Shown: piece by piece, positions 26,995-35,098 of the stretch
Layout of the letters: the number at the start of each line of letters is the position of its first letter
Numbering within the stretch: position 1 is the stretch's first letter
NCBI GenBank assembly: GCA_000687975.1
Contig: JIAB01000001.1
Coordinates: 868,001 to 932,000, forward strand
DNA from: Lachnospiraceae bacterium AC2031
GTDB taxonomy: Bacteria; Bacillota; Clostridia; Lachnospirales; Lachnospiraceae
DNA length: 64,000 bases
Direction of reading: 5' to 3'
Program-made: the position numbers and the translations under genes
The notes under the pieces: generated by a model
Databases searched by the model: none
The model's input: only the letters and a program-made list of their open reading frames with translations
What the model was told of the DNA's origin: nothing

Positions 26995-27414
26995 TTATTT
27001 CATTTTTTTAACTACATCAGCCAGTTTCAGGAAATCCTTAGCTTTGATGATCGCAAGCCCCTGTCCTTCGTCACCAAGAACAATCAGATGATCCCCCGAC
27101 TCAATCTTAAAAAGCTTTCTCGCTTTTGCCGGGATAACAATCTGTCCCTTCTCTCCAACCGTCACCAAACCAAATATATGTTTGCCCTTTGGAGCAACAC
27201 CCATACCCATGTTGTCATCAGGATCATATTTAGCAAGATCATCAAGGGACACACCAAATACATCTGCTATAGCTTTACATCTTTCGAGATCAGGTACACT
27301 ATCTCCTGCCTCCCACTTCGCTATTGCCTGGCGAGTAACTCCCACCGCCTCAGCCAGTTCCTCCTGAGTCATATCATTTAACTTTCTAAGCTGAACCAAA
27401 TTATCACTAAACAT
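26995..27414 (-). CDS. XRE-family regulator with C-terminal AbrB-like domain
   Basis: A 139-residue protein: helix-turn-helix (residues 7-62; MTQEELAEAVGVTRQAIAKWEA), then a SpoVT/AbrB swapped-hairpin domain (about 80-125; GLVTVGEKGQIVIPAKARK). Two different DNA-binding folds in one short chain are a known but uncommon arrangement in Firmicutes; the AbrB part usually gives oligomerisation. GGAGG lies just before the start. It follows a REP-like palindrome and may be expressed alone; its target is unknown. Confidence 0.88.
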   Translation of the reverse strand: MFSDNLVQLRKLNDMTQEELAEAVGVTRQAIAKWEAGDSVPDLERCKAIADVFGVSLDDLAKYDPDDNMGMGVAPKGKHIFGLVTVGEKGQIVIPAKARKLFKIESGDHLIVLGDEGQGLAIIKAKDFLKLADVVKKMK

Positions 27415-27427
27415 TACTTTACCTCCC

Positions 27428-27494
27428 TACTTGCACCTTTTTGGTGCAGTGGGGTCCGTCCCCACTGCACCAAGGTCTGTCCCTACTTGCACTT
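27428..27494. repeat. REP-like palindrome flanked by direct repeats
   Basis: A perfect 14-bp inverted repeat (27441-27454 and 27460-27473, TTGGTGCAGTGGGG and its complement, loop TCCGT) is flanked by direct copies of TCCCTACTTGCAC. It resembles extragenic palindromes (GTGGGGAC...GTCCCCAC) that are scattered in many genomes. The left flank on the minus strand provides the last codons and stop (TGC AAG TAG) of the acyltransferase. It could also act as a terminator stem, although no long T run follows it on either strand. Confidence 0.8.
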
Positions 27495-28607
27495 TTTTAC
27501 ACCAAGAACTGCCCATCTGTAGAATGGAATTCTTGAGATTATTTCATATAATCCGAAACCGAATACAAAGCCAGCCACTAAACTAAGCATATATACTAAT
27601 GCAGCTGGAAGCATTCCAGTCTTTCCAAAAACAAGCGCTACTGTTGAGATTCCAAGATAATGGAATACGTATAAGCCAAAGCTTTTCTTGCTCATCCACT
27701 TTGTAAGTCCATTACTGAAGTCAAAGAACTTAGCAAAACCTGCTACCATAGCAAGTGAACCGAAATATGCAGAAGCTGCATAGAGAAGCGTCCTGTTAAC
27801 TGGCTTATCTGCATAGTTTGCCATATCCTTCACAGCAAAGTAATAGATGCTAAATGCAATCGATATCACCACACCTATAATAACTGCTGGAATAGCAACC
27901 TTCTTTACTCTCTCTATTACTTCGTCATTTGAAAATACGTAGTAACCCAGCATAAAGAACACAAAATAGAAACTAATTCTATAAACTGTGACCACAGGAG
28001 TATTCATTATCAGTCCCGATGCCCATACAGGAATATAGAAAAGAATCATCATCCATATAGGAGTCTTGGATCCTGTTTCGAGAAGCTTACCCTTCTCTAT
28101 CTTTCTTACCAGAACTAATAAAAGTGAATAAACCCAAAGAAGCATTGCGAACCAGAGAACGCCCTGTCCAGACAAAACCATAATAAAATATTTTATAACG
28201 CCTGGAACCTCTTTCATGCTATCAAATGCACCGCCTAAAGCCATATTCACATAGCCTTGAATAAACTGGAAGAAAAAGAGACCAATAGTTGAAGGAACCA
28301 GAAGCTTTGTGGTTCTGCTCTTTATGAATTCCTTATTCGTGTGACTATCCAGATAGTACCTTGAGCTCATACCTGCTACTAGGAACAAAACTGGCATAAA
28401 CCATGGATAAACAAGATACATATATATATCATAGTGCTGAACTTCGAGATTCGTAATCTTCTGCAGACCTCCACCGATTCCCTCAGCATTATACATATAG
28501 AACACATGATATATCAGTACAAGGATCACAGTCACCCAGCGGATATTATCAACAAAGTATTTTCTTTTATTTGATACTTCAGATGTATTACTAACCATAT
28601 TATTCAT
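27483..28607 (-). CDS. Membrane acyltransferase, acyltransferase-3 family
   Basis: A 374-residue protein with about ten membrane helices. The N-terminal KRKYFVDNIRWVTVILVLIYHVF has the conserved R and H of the OafA/WecH-like acyltransferase-3 family; AGMSSRYYL and SKKSFGLYVFHYLGI are further family motifs. It would transfer an acyl group to a surface or secreted carbohydrate or lipid. The ATG at 28607 is preferred because AAGG lies upstream; ATGs at 28643 and 28625 are possible. Its last codons lie in a REP-like sequence, so the C-terminus may have been altered by that insertion. Confidence 0.85.
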   Translation of the reverse strand: MNNMVSNTSEVSNKRKYFVDNIRWVTVILVLIYHVFYMYNAEGIGGGLQKITNLEVQHYDIYMYLVYPWFMPVLFLVAGMSSRYYLDSHTNKEFIKSRTTKLLVPSTIGLFFFQFIQGYVNMALGGAFDSMKEVPGVIKYFIMVLSGQGVLWFAMLLWVYSLLLVLVRKIEKGKLLETGSKTPIWMMILFYIPVWASGLIMNTPVVTVYRISFYFVFFMLGYYVFSNDEVIERVKKVAIPAVIIGVVISIAFSIYYFAVKDMANYADKPVNRTLLYAASAYFGSLAMVAGFAKFFDFSNGLTKWMSKKSFGLYVFHYLGISTVALVFGKTGMLPAALVYMLSLVAGFVFGFGLYEIISRIPFYRWAVLGVKKCK

Positions 28608-28667
28608 ACACTGCCTACCTTTCATATTATCTATACGTTTCATACATTTGCAACTCTTTTTAACATT

Positions 28668-28695
28668 ATTATAAATGTTTTAGCGGAACTGTCTA
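28668..28695 (-). promoter_or_regulatory. Candidate promoter of the acyltransferase gene
   Basis: On the minus strand TAGACA (28690-28695) and TATAAT (28668-28673) are separated by 16 bp, ending about 60 nt before the preferred ATG. This is a good match to the housekeeping consensus. Confidence 0.6.
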
Positions 28696-28760
28696 TCAAG
28701 CAGAGTTAACATTTCAAGTATCAAAATGTACGAATTCGTTGCATAAATCTTTTTTTACAC

Positions 28761-28788
28761 TAAAAAAGGACCGGATGTATCCGATCCT
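28761..28788 (-). terminator. Intrinsic terminator after the HAD gene
   Basis: The arms AGGACCGGAT (28767-28776) and ATCCGATCCT (28779-28788) form a 10-bp stem with one wobble on minus-strand RNA, followed by six T. It starts 9 nt after the HAD hydrolase stop codon. Confidence 0.88.
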
Positions 28789-28796
28789 CAGTATTT

Positions 28797-29480
28797 TTAT
28801 CTTTCAATAATCTGTATCAATTCTTTAAGTGTAGATATGATATAGTCAGGCTTTATATCTGAATCCGGTTCATACTGATTCTTTCTGTCTAATAAAACCG
28901 CCTTCATTCCAACCCCTTTAGGTCCTGCCACGTCATCGATCAGGTTGTCGCCTACAAATAATGTCTCTGTCACATCCCATCCTTCCTGATCAAGGATTGT
29001 CTGATAAAACCCAGCAGCAGGTTTATATACCCTCATATCCTCTGATGTATGTATCCTAGCGAACGTGAGATTATTACTATCCAAAAAATGCATAAGAGAA
29101 TCCGTATCAGTAGTCGAACCTATAGCATATTTTATTCCCATGTCATCTAACATGTTAAGAGTCTCAACCACATCAGGAAAAACATTTCGAACACCGAAAA
29201 GAATATCGATCATTGGCTTTACTTCTACATCAGCGTCCGCATTTATACCATATGCATCAAACATTTTTCCAAGACTGATTTTAAATAAATCCTTTTCCGA
29301 GAAAAATGGAGCCTCCAGCATAAGCTTTTTCTTAAGTGACTTCCATTCGGAATAGAAAGCCTTTGCATCAGCGTCACAGCCAACGCTATCTAGTATCTTC
29401 TTTACAGCCTCAACAGAACCCGAACCAGTATCGATCAAAGTTCCAAAACAATCAAATATTATATTTTTATACATCACCAT
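28797..29480 (-). CDS. HAD-superfamily hydrolase
   Basis: A 227-residue haloacid-dehalogenase-like phosphatase. Motif I is IIFDCFGTLIDTGSG (nucleophile Asp at about residue 10), motif II IGSTTD, motif III is the Lys in YKPAAGFY, and motif IV GDNLIDDVAGPKG. The helical cap between motifs I and II places it with YjjG/dehalogenase-type members that act on small phosphates; the substrate cannot be named. It has its own terminator and is divergent from the cupin gene, sharing the 111-bp region 29481-29591. Confidence 0.9.
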   Translation of the reverse strand: MVMYKNIIFDCFGTLIDTGSGSVEAVKKILDSVGCDADAKAFYSEWKSLKKKLMLEAPFFSEKDLFKISLGKMFDAYGINADADVEVKPMIDILFGVRNVFPDVVETLNMLDDMGIKYAIGSTTDTDSLMHFLDSNNLTFARIHTSEDMRVYKPAAGFYQTILDQEGWDVTETLFVGDNLIDDVAGPKGVGMKAVLLDRKNQYEPDSDIKPDYIISTLKELIQIIER

Positions 29481-29591
29481 TATTCCTTATAACAAAAGGT
29501 TATCCATTACCTGTGGATATCGCAATTTTATACAATTCACTTTTCATTCCTTTTGCTATGATTCAATCACAAACAAAAGGAGGAAAACAAA

Positions 29592-29981
29592 ATGAGCAAA
29601 GAAACATTTGAAGCATTTAATCACGGAGAAATGAGACTCCCAGATCAAACCGTAGCATTCGAGCAGATTCCTTGGTCGAAGCACCCAGTATTCGAAGGAG
29701 TAGAATTAAAGCATATCATCACATCCAAGGATACTAATGGCGAGTACAGTTTTCATTTGGTACGAATCGCTCCGAATAAGAGCATCCTGGATCACATCCA
29801 TGATCCCCAGCTTGAAACTCACGAAGTAATTGCAGGAAAAGGGATATGTATTAACAACGGCTCAGAACTGATCTATGAACCAGGTGTAATATCAATTATG
29901 CCTACAAAGGTTCATCACGAAGTTCATGCCGGCGAAGAAGGATTATATCTCTTCGCAAAATTCTTCCCTGCACTCTGCTAA
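29592..29981 (+). CDS. Small cupin-domain protein
   Basis: The only convincing plus-strand gene here. A 129-residue single cupin barrel with metal-binding residues in DHIHDPQLETHEV (H-H-E type motif 1) and the second motif region around GVISIMPTKVHHEVHAGE. The start has AGGAGG 8 nt upstream. Its stop overlaps the stop of the convergent AraC-type gene by four bases. Its function is unknown; small cupins are isomerases, dioxygenases or sensors. Confidence 0.88.
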   Translation: MSKETFEAFNHGEMRLPDQTVAFEQIPWSKHPVFEGVELKHIITSKDTNGEYSFHLVRIAPNKSILDHIHDPQLETHEVIAGKGICINNGSELIYEPGVISIMPTKVHHEVHAGEEGLYLFAKFFPALC

Positions 29982-30577
29982 TTCTTATTAATTATTTCCT
30001 GATACTCTTTAGGTGTCATACCTACAATTTTTTGAAAGCATCTGTCCAAGTGGCTCTGGTCATAAAATCCCGCCTCACACGCCACTTCGGAGATGCTTTT
30101 ATTCTGTTCTAAAAGCTTCTGCGCTTTTCTAACTTTACTCTGTATCTGAAACTGATGAGGTGTAAGTCCAAATGCTTTCTTAAACTTACGGATCATATGA
30201 TACGGACTTATTTGCGTATCCCTTGCCATTTCCTCTATCAGATATATATTCTCTGGATTATCAAGAATCGTATTCTGCAGACTCTTTAGATATTCATCAT
30301 CAATCTCTGTTTCTGTTTCAACACAGAGGACCATCATGGAATATGTATCATCTTCGACAGTCTTTATTTCATGGATGACATTTGGCTCGATCTTAAACTC
30401 ATCGCCCTCTTGAAATATAACACTATCGCCATCAATAACAATACAGACCCTACCCGACTCGACATATCCAACCATAAGATGATTAGCGTGAGTGTGGGGC
30501 TTATATTCCTTGCGACTGCTCCGATAATGAACACATTCTATCTCATTATTCTTTTTACTATATGTCACTTCATCCAT
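29978..30577 (-). CDS. AraC-family regulator with N-terminal cupin
   Basis: A 199-residue regulator: a short cupin sensor (residues ~15-95; YKPHTHANHLMVGYVESGRV) and an AraC DNA-binding domain with two helix-turn-helix units (about 105-195; ISEVACEAGFYDQSHLDRCFQKIVGMTPKEYQ). It is shorter than most AraC proteins because of the small sensor. It ends against the cupin gene, which is a plausible target, though no site was identified. Confidence 0.9.
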   Translation of the reverse strand: MDEVTYSKKNNEIECVHYRSSRKEYKPHTHANHLMVGYVESGRVCIVIDGDSVIFQEGDEFKIEPNVIHEIKTVEDDTYSMMVLCVETETEIDDEYLKSLQNTILDNPENIYLIEEMARDTQISPYHMIRKFKKAFGLTPHQFQIQSKVRKAQKLLEQNKSISEVACEAGFYDQSHLDRCFQKIVGMTPKEYQEIINKN

Positions 30578-30585
30578 AAATATAG

Positions 30586-31500
30586 CTATTTCTCCATGTG
30601 CAGCCAGGTATGAACTCCCTGATATCCAATCTTTTCATAGAATTCATTGCCGCCACCTGTCATAACTTCAGCACCAAGCTCTTTCATTGTTCTATAATGC
30701 ATAGAAAGTGCCGCCGCAGCAAGTCCTTTATGCTGATGCGCAGGCACTGTACAAAGTGGTTCCATATAAGCAAGCTTATTTTCTGGTACCCACCACATGC
30801 CTGAAAAGCAAACATATTCTTCATTTTCATCCGCTATGGTCACTGTGTAATCATATGTTGCGTGAGGAGATGGAGATATGCTGGCACCTAAGACATTCTG
30901 ATATAACTCATGGGCACTTATGCCACCATTCTTTGTAGGTACATCCCAATCCTTAAACTCACCAAATTCATAGCTGTTAAATCCATCCCATAAACATTTA
31001 GCAGTTTTAAGGGGATCAGAATCCTTTGCATCAACAAAATGATATCCCTCTGGCAACGGATAATCTAAGCAACCTTTTCTAAAGTCAAAAATACGATCAG
31101 GCTCCTCGTATTCAACATGATAGCCTCGTTTTTTTGCCTCTTCAATAAGTGCAGTTTGTCCACTTAACAGATTAAGTTCTATAGGATCCTCAAACTTTGG
31201 ATATGCAGTCTCTGCATACTCAATCATCTCTTCTGCCAAAAACTCATAACCTGGTCGAAGCACAAAAAAAATTGCCGTAACAGGATTCTCATAAAAGACA
31301 AATGCAACTGGCAGATCACCGTCCAGCCAGAATCTGTTTAATCTAAAATAATCCCTGTCAATCCACGAACTAATTACTGCATACTCAAAGAAAGGAGCTG
31401 CAGGACCGTTCGTTTCATCATGATTATAAACATCTGTCATGAGCTTCCAAGCAAGCTCTATATCTGTTAATATCTGAAATTGTTTTGTTCTTATATTCAT
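30586..31500 (-). CDS. Two-domain GNAT-family acetyltransferase
   Basis: A 304-residue protein. The C-terminal half carries the acetyl-CoA-binding motif LCTVPAHQHKGLAAAALSMHYRTMKELGAE (usual V.P..rg.Gla) and ends NEFYEKIGYQGVHTWLHMEK, typical of GNAT strand 7. The N-terminal half is a diverged, likely non-catalytic GNAT-like domain. The acceptor substrate is unknown. The ATG at 31500 is preferred to a TTG at 31518 that would overlap the small gene upstream. Confidence 0.85.
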   Translation of the reverse strand: MNIRTKQFQILTDIELAWKLMTDVYNHDETNGPAAPFFEYAVISSWIDRDYFRLNRFWLDGDLPVAFVFYENPVTAIFFVLRPGYEFLAEEMIEYAETAYPKFEDPIELNLLSGQTALIEEAKKRGYHVEYEEPDRIFDFRKGCLDYPLPEGYHFVDAKDSDPLKTAKCLWDGFNSYEFGEFKDWDVPTKNGGISAHELYQNVLGASISPSPHATYDYTVTIADENEEYVCFSGMWWVPENKLAYMEPLCTVPAHQHKGLAAAALSMHYRTMKELGAEVMTGGGNEFYEKIGYQGVHTWLHMEK

Positions 31501-31514
31501 CTCTTTTCTCACTT

Positions 31515-31628
31515 TCAATGAACTTTCTTATAGAAGCCTCCGTCAGAGAATCCCCATAATCTGTAGATATACTCATCCGTCCCTTTGATCAAGAATTCCT
31601 TAATACACTTATTTACCTGTTCAATCAT
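31515..31628 (-). CDS. Small ORF, 37 residues, unknown
   Basis: A 37-codon frame starting at ATG 31628 with AGGAG six nt upstream, the same ACACAA spacer as the Nudix-fusion start at 49082. The product begins MIEQVNKCIKEFLIKG and ends GGFYKKVH. It fills most of the 159-nt gap before the GNAT gene and ends close to its start, so it may be a small protein, a leader, or the remnant of a lost gene. No family recognised. Confidence 0.45.
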   Translation of the reverse strand: MIEQVNKCIKEFLIKGTDEYIYRLWGFSDGGFYKKVH

Positions 31629-31659
31629 TTGTGTCTCCTAAGCCAATCTATCAATTCAA

Positions 31660-32199
31660 TTAGTTTTCATTAATCCCAACATAATCCATAAACAATGCGG
31701 CGTTCACAGTCAGATACTCTTCTTTTCCATAATCTTTCATATAAACTGGCTTAGAAAAGCTTTCTTCCATCTCATAATAAGATAAACGTTCGTATCCCTC
31801 TGTATTCATATATCGTGCAATCATTTCATCCATTTTAAACTGTCTTTTAGTATACGCTTCATCTCTAAAGCCATCTAAAACAGGATCGATTCTTTCATCA
31901 TCCGGATTATCTATAGAAAACTCATGTTGCAAATAATAGTATTTGGCAATCTTACAAATATTTAAGACTGATTCATAACGGATATGAATATCTCCTATCT
32001 CTTTCTCATTTATAGAAATATATATCCTTTCTGCAGGTTCATTCTCCGACTCACATCTTGTAATTTTATCTACAAAAGAATCAATACTATGAATCAAATC
32101 ATCAAGAAAGCCAATCGGCTTACTACATCCCCGAGTGAATAATTCAGTCCTATGATCAATATATATTGAATTAATTAATTGCTTTATTTCTTCTTTCAT
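31660..32199 (-). CDS. Uncharacterised acidic protein
   Basis: A 179-residue soluble protein with no signal peptide or membrane helix, rich in Asp/Glu and Tyr. The visible stretches (YISINEKEIGDIHIRYESVL, EYLTVNAALFMDYVGINEN) do not identify a family. Size, acidity and position among immunity-like genes suggest a possible immunity protein, with low confidence. Its upstream region is a 73-bp repeat array, which reaches to within about 16 nt of the start codon. Confidence 0.6.
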   Translation of the reverse strand: MKEEIKQLINSIYIDHRTELFTRGCSKPIGFLDDLIHSIDSFVDKITRCESENEPAERIYISINEKEIGDIHIRYESVLNICKIAKYYYLQHEFSIDNPDDERIDPVLDGFRDEAYTKRQFKMDEMIARYMNTEGYERLSYYEMEESFSKPVYMKDYGKEEYLTVNAALFMDYVGINEN

Positions 32200-32214
32200 A
32201 TCATTTCTCTAAAA

Positions 32215-32396
32215 ACAACATTTTGAGTTCTTTTACTTACTTTTTGTTGCCTTTTTTCCTTTTAGCCATACGATTTCAGCCTCTCCAACAACATTTATTT
32301 CTTTTTGAACTAATTTGTGTTGTTTTTTCTCCTTTTAGCCATACGATTTCAGCCTCTTCGACAACATTTTTCTGATAATTCAGCCATTTGTGTTGC
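32215..32396. repeat. 73-bp tandem repeat array (locus 3)
   Basis: This occupies the gap between the Nudix stop (32421) and the start of the 179-residue gene (32199). Left arms start at 32246 (GTTGC), 32319 (GTTGT) and 32392 (GTTGC), exactly 73 bp apart. Right arms ACAAC lie at 32215, 32288 and 32361, also 73 bp apart and 42 bp from the left arms. The core differs from locus 1 but keeps arm spacing. In the middle unit the GTTGT/ACAAC pairing is restored by a matching change. Confidence 0.9.
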
Positions 32397-32420
32397 TTAC
32401 TCTCATCCAGCTTAGGCAGA

Positions 32421-32939
32421 TCAAAAAATCATATCTTTATCATTAAAAAAGTACGATAAATCCTTTATTCCTGTTACCACTTTTCCCTCACGGAATAGTT
32501 CTATTATTTCATCCTTTGTCATCCACTTGAAATCTGCCACTTCATCTGTTGTAGCAAGTTCAAGATTTACATCACCATCGTATTTAAATAAGTAAATGTC
32601 GTTAATATCATTTACCCTTGTCTCTCCATCCATGTCACGAACCTGTGTCATTACAAGACCGCCATCTTTCGTACTCAAGTTTATCCCAACTTCTTCATAA
32701 ACTTCTCGAAGTGCAGCATATAAACTTGATTCTCCTTTTAATACAGATCCCCCAACACACTCCCACTTCAAAGGGCAGGTTTTCTTATTACTACTTCTCT
32801 GAGTAAAAAGATATTGTCCATCTGTATTTCTTATCCATATATGAACAACCAAATGATAGGCATCTACAGGCATTGCATTACCTCTTATATGCTCTCCTAC
32901 CACTTCTCTGTCTAAATTATATAAATCCCAAATTTCCAT
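32421..32939 (-). CDS. Nudix hydrolase
   Basis: A 172-residue protein with the Nudix box GGSVLKGESSLYAALREVYEEVGI (about residues 61-84), matching Gx5Ex7REUXEEXG. WECVGG and FKYDGDVNLE with EVADFKWMT match the IPP-isomerase-like/YfcD branch that hydrolyses nucleoside or sugar diphosphates. The substrate is unknown. It begins 8 nt after the carbon-nitrogen hydrolase gene, so they are likely cotranscribed. Confidence 0.9.
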   Translation of the reverse strand: MEIWDLYNLDREVVGEHIRGNAMPVDAYHLVVHIWIRNTDGQYLFTQRSSNKKTCPLKWECVGGSVLKGESSLYAALREVYEEVGINLSTKDGGLVMTQVRDMDGETRVNDINDIYLFKYDGDVNLELATTDEVADFKWMTKDEIIELFREGKVVTGIKDLSYFFNDKDMIF

Positions 32940-32947
32940 TACTTATC

Positions 32948-33823
32948 CTACCAATGAACAAATTCTCCCCCAATAACATCTCGAACGTCAGCATCTGATA
33001 GTATGCCGTATTTTTCGGGATGTCTGTACTTATCTCCCATAATATCATTACTTCGATGAGTCCTGAGTCTGTCGATATCAAGCTCAGCTATATATACCCC
33101 TGGTTCTCCAGGTGCTTCAAATACGCACATATCTCTCGAACCCGGTTCTTCACGAAGCCAAGGTACACCATCAAAAAGAGTGGATCGCCCATTGCAATCA
33201 GGATGCCCTTCAGGATAATTACATGTCGCTACTGCAACCATATTCTCGTATGCCCTCGTTCTAAGTGCAGATAATCTATTGATTTCCATTGGGCAAGCGT
33301 TTGGCGCCAGAATCAGTTCTGCACCTTTCAGCATCAGGATTCTTGCACTTTCAGGGAACTCTCTATCAAAACAGATCATGGATCCAATCTTAATAGTACC
33401 CTCTCCGAAATCTAAATCAGTAACATAAAAATCATTGCCACCTGATAATACTTTTTCATCAGCAAATGCGCATGTATGTAGCTTTGAATAGTGCAGGATT
33501 TCTTTGCCATGTCTATCGAAAAAGATTACAGAATTAAGTGGTCGCGGAACATTCGCTTCCAAGAATGTAATACCGATAGCCATCTGCAACTCTGCCGAAA
33601 GTTTTTGGAATTCATTTACAAATGTACTATCCTTTCGAACTGCAAGTTTATTTAATTCCGCTTCATCTTGTGGTAAAGAATAACCATCACACCACATCTC
33701 AGGGAACAAAGCTATATCCGCCCCTTTTTCTTTAGCTTCGATACATGCTTTTTTTCCTATCTCAAGATTTGCTTCGAGATCATTTCCCGGAAGCATCTGA
33801 ATAAATGCTATCTTTAATTTCAT
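32948..33823 (-). CDS. Carbon-nitrogen hydrolase (nitrilase superfamily)
   Basis: A 291-residue amidase/nitrilase-fold protein with the Glu-Lys-Cys triad: Glu in FPEMWCDGY (about 42), Lys in HYSKLHTC, and Cys in SMICFDREFPESAR (about 152). This layout fits amidases such as omega-amidase or N-carbamoyl-putrescine-type enzymes; the substrate is not set by these motifs. Cytoplasmic. Cotranscribed with the Nudix gene. Confidence 0.9.
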   Translation of the reverse strand: MKLKIAFIQMLPGNDLEANLEIGKKACIEAKEKGADIALFPEMWCDGYSLPQDEAELNKLAVRKDSTFVNEFQKLSAELQMAIGITFLEANVPRPLNSVIFFDRHGKEILHYSKLHTCAFADEKVLSGGNDFYVTDLDFGEGTIKIGSMICFDREFPESARILMLKGAELILAPNACPMEINRLSALRTRAYENMVAVATCNYPEGHPDCNGRSTLFDGVPWLREEPGSRDMCVFEAPGEPGVYIAELDIDRLRTHRSNDIMGDKYRHPEKYGILSDADVRDVIGGEFVHW

Positions 33824-33866
33824 TGTTTCGTTATACCTTTCTTAGTCGATTATCCTAAATATAAAT

Positions 33867-34334
33867 TTACTTTGCCTTACAAGATAGTTTCTCAACCTCT
33901 AGGCGAAAAACCGCAACTGCATCAAGCATTTCTTTAGAATAACTCCATTCTGTTTTTCCAGAAATATGGTTCATTAGAACATTTAATCCTTTTATCTTTT
34001 CTTCATAATCTTCTACAATTGACAATCTGCCAGTACCAATAACGCTTTGGAACTTTGCTGAATAATCACATGCAACATCTGCTTCTAATAATTCATATGC
34101 ACCATCTATTTCAAATCCAACTTGGGGCGAGGATTTACTAAGTTCATATTTTCGTCCTGCCTTAGCTCCATGAAAATAGAATACATATTTGTCATTATCA
34201 TATATATATCCGTAATTCAGCGGAACTATATACAAATCACCATTATCATAGAATGCAATTCTTATTATCTGTTCTTTTGCAATAAAATGTTCAATCAAAG
34301 TTTTGTCTGTTATTTCTCTATCATTACGTCTCAT
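33867..34334 (-). CDS. PNPOx-like FMN-binding protein, NimA type
   Basis: A 155-residue split-barrel flavoprotein. The start MRRNDREITD matches NimA-like proteins closely, so the ATG at 34334 is chosen over one at 34361; GGAG lies before it. RIAFYDNGDLYIVPLNYGY and FYFHGAKAGRKYELSK are the flavin-site strands. Family members include nitroimidazole reductases linked to drug resistance, but most are general flavin enzymes, and no resistance can be claimed. Confidence 0.85.
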   Translation of the reverse strand: MRRNDREITDKTLIEHFIAKEQIIRIAFYDNGDLYIVPLNYGYIYDNDKYVFYFHGAKAGRKYELSKSSPQVGFEIDGAYELLEADVACDYSAKFQSVIGTGRLSIVEDYEEKIKGLNVLMNHISGKTEWSYSKEMLDAVAVFRLEVEKLSCKAK

Positions 34335-34365
34335 TTCATCTTTCTCCATATACTGGTACATTCAT

Positions 34366-35028
34366 TTATTCATTTTTCAATTCTTCGGGAGAATAATATC
34401 TCATAGCTATTATCCACGACACCATAAAAACCGCTGTATAAATCATACCTAAAACCAGAAACGTATACGCAACACCAAGTCCCATTAATGTATTATCAAC
34501 TACACCATAAATAAGTGCAGCTGACATACTGATTGAGCATATTATTCCGGCTATATCAGTCACCTTAGAGAGCTTTGGTGCCTCTTTACGAATAAGCTTC
34601 TTCTTACCTAGTGTTAAAAAAAATGTAATTAGTAAAACAACCGTTATGGCAATCACATGATATCCAAAGTTATTGTTGCAACGTTTTAGAAATCTCCCCG
34701 CAAAGGTCGTCGTTTCATAGAGATCCTTAGAATCCTTCGGTGTCTTATAATACTCTCCATTCCTTAGAATGACCGTAATTGTATCCCCGGTTTTAGCCGT
34801 AACTGGCGCATGCACCCCCCGTTCTTTACCATTAATATTTGTTTTGAAACAAAGATACTCATCAGGATAGCCACTATATGTTTCCTCCTGAAGAACGACA
34901 TCTTGTGTACTAAAAGTAGCACTAAATTCATTAACAAGTATAGGTACAAACATAAGTACAAACGGAATAAGCATCCAAGTGGCAATCAGCTTAATTCCAT
35001 AAGCCAAAAATATAGGTTTTTTAATCAT
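34366..35028 (-). CDS. Uncharacterised membrane protein with an extracytoplasmic domain
   Basis: A 220-residue protein with an N-terminal membrane helix (about 8-30), a soluble loop of ~85 residues (including CFKTNINGKERGVHAPV), and three helices (about 120-140, 152-172, 178-205). The layout resembles DUF3592-like proteins. No catalytic motif seen. It ends 5 nt before the reading frame of the next gene. Confidence 0.65.
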   Translation of the reverse strand: MIKKPIFLAYGIKLIATWMLIPFVLMFVPILVNEFSATFSTQDVVLQEETYSGYPDEYLCFKTNINGKERGVHAPVTAKTGDTITVILRNGEYYKTPKDSKDLYETTTFAGRFLKRCNNNFGYHVIAITVVLLITFFLTLGKKKLIRKEAPKLSKVTDIAGIICSISMSAALIYGVVDNTLMGLGVAYTFLVLGMIYTAVFMVSWIIAMRYYSPEELKNE

Positions 35029-35098
35029 ATAACCCCTCCAGTAAAATGAAAGTTACATCTTTCCATCTTCCACTCTAACCTTATACGATTGCTGGTTT

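Noticed and set aside
33867-34334. Claim of nitroimidazole resistance
   Set aside because: The NimA-like fold alone does not show this activity.
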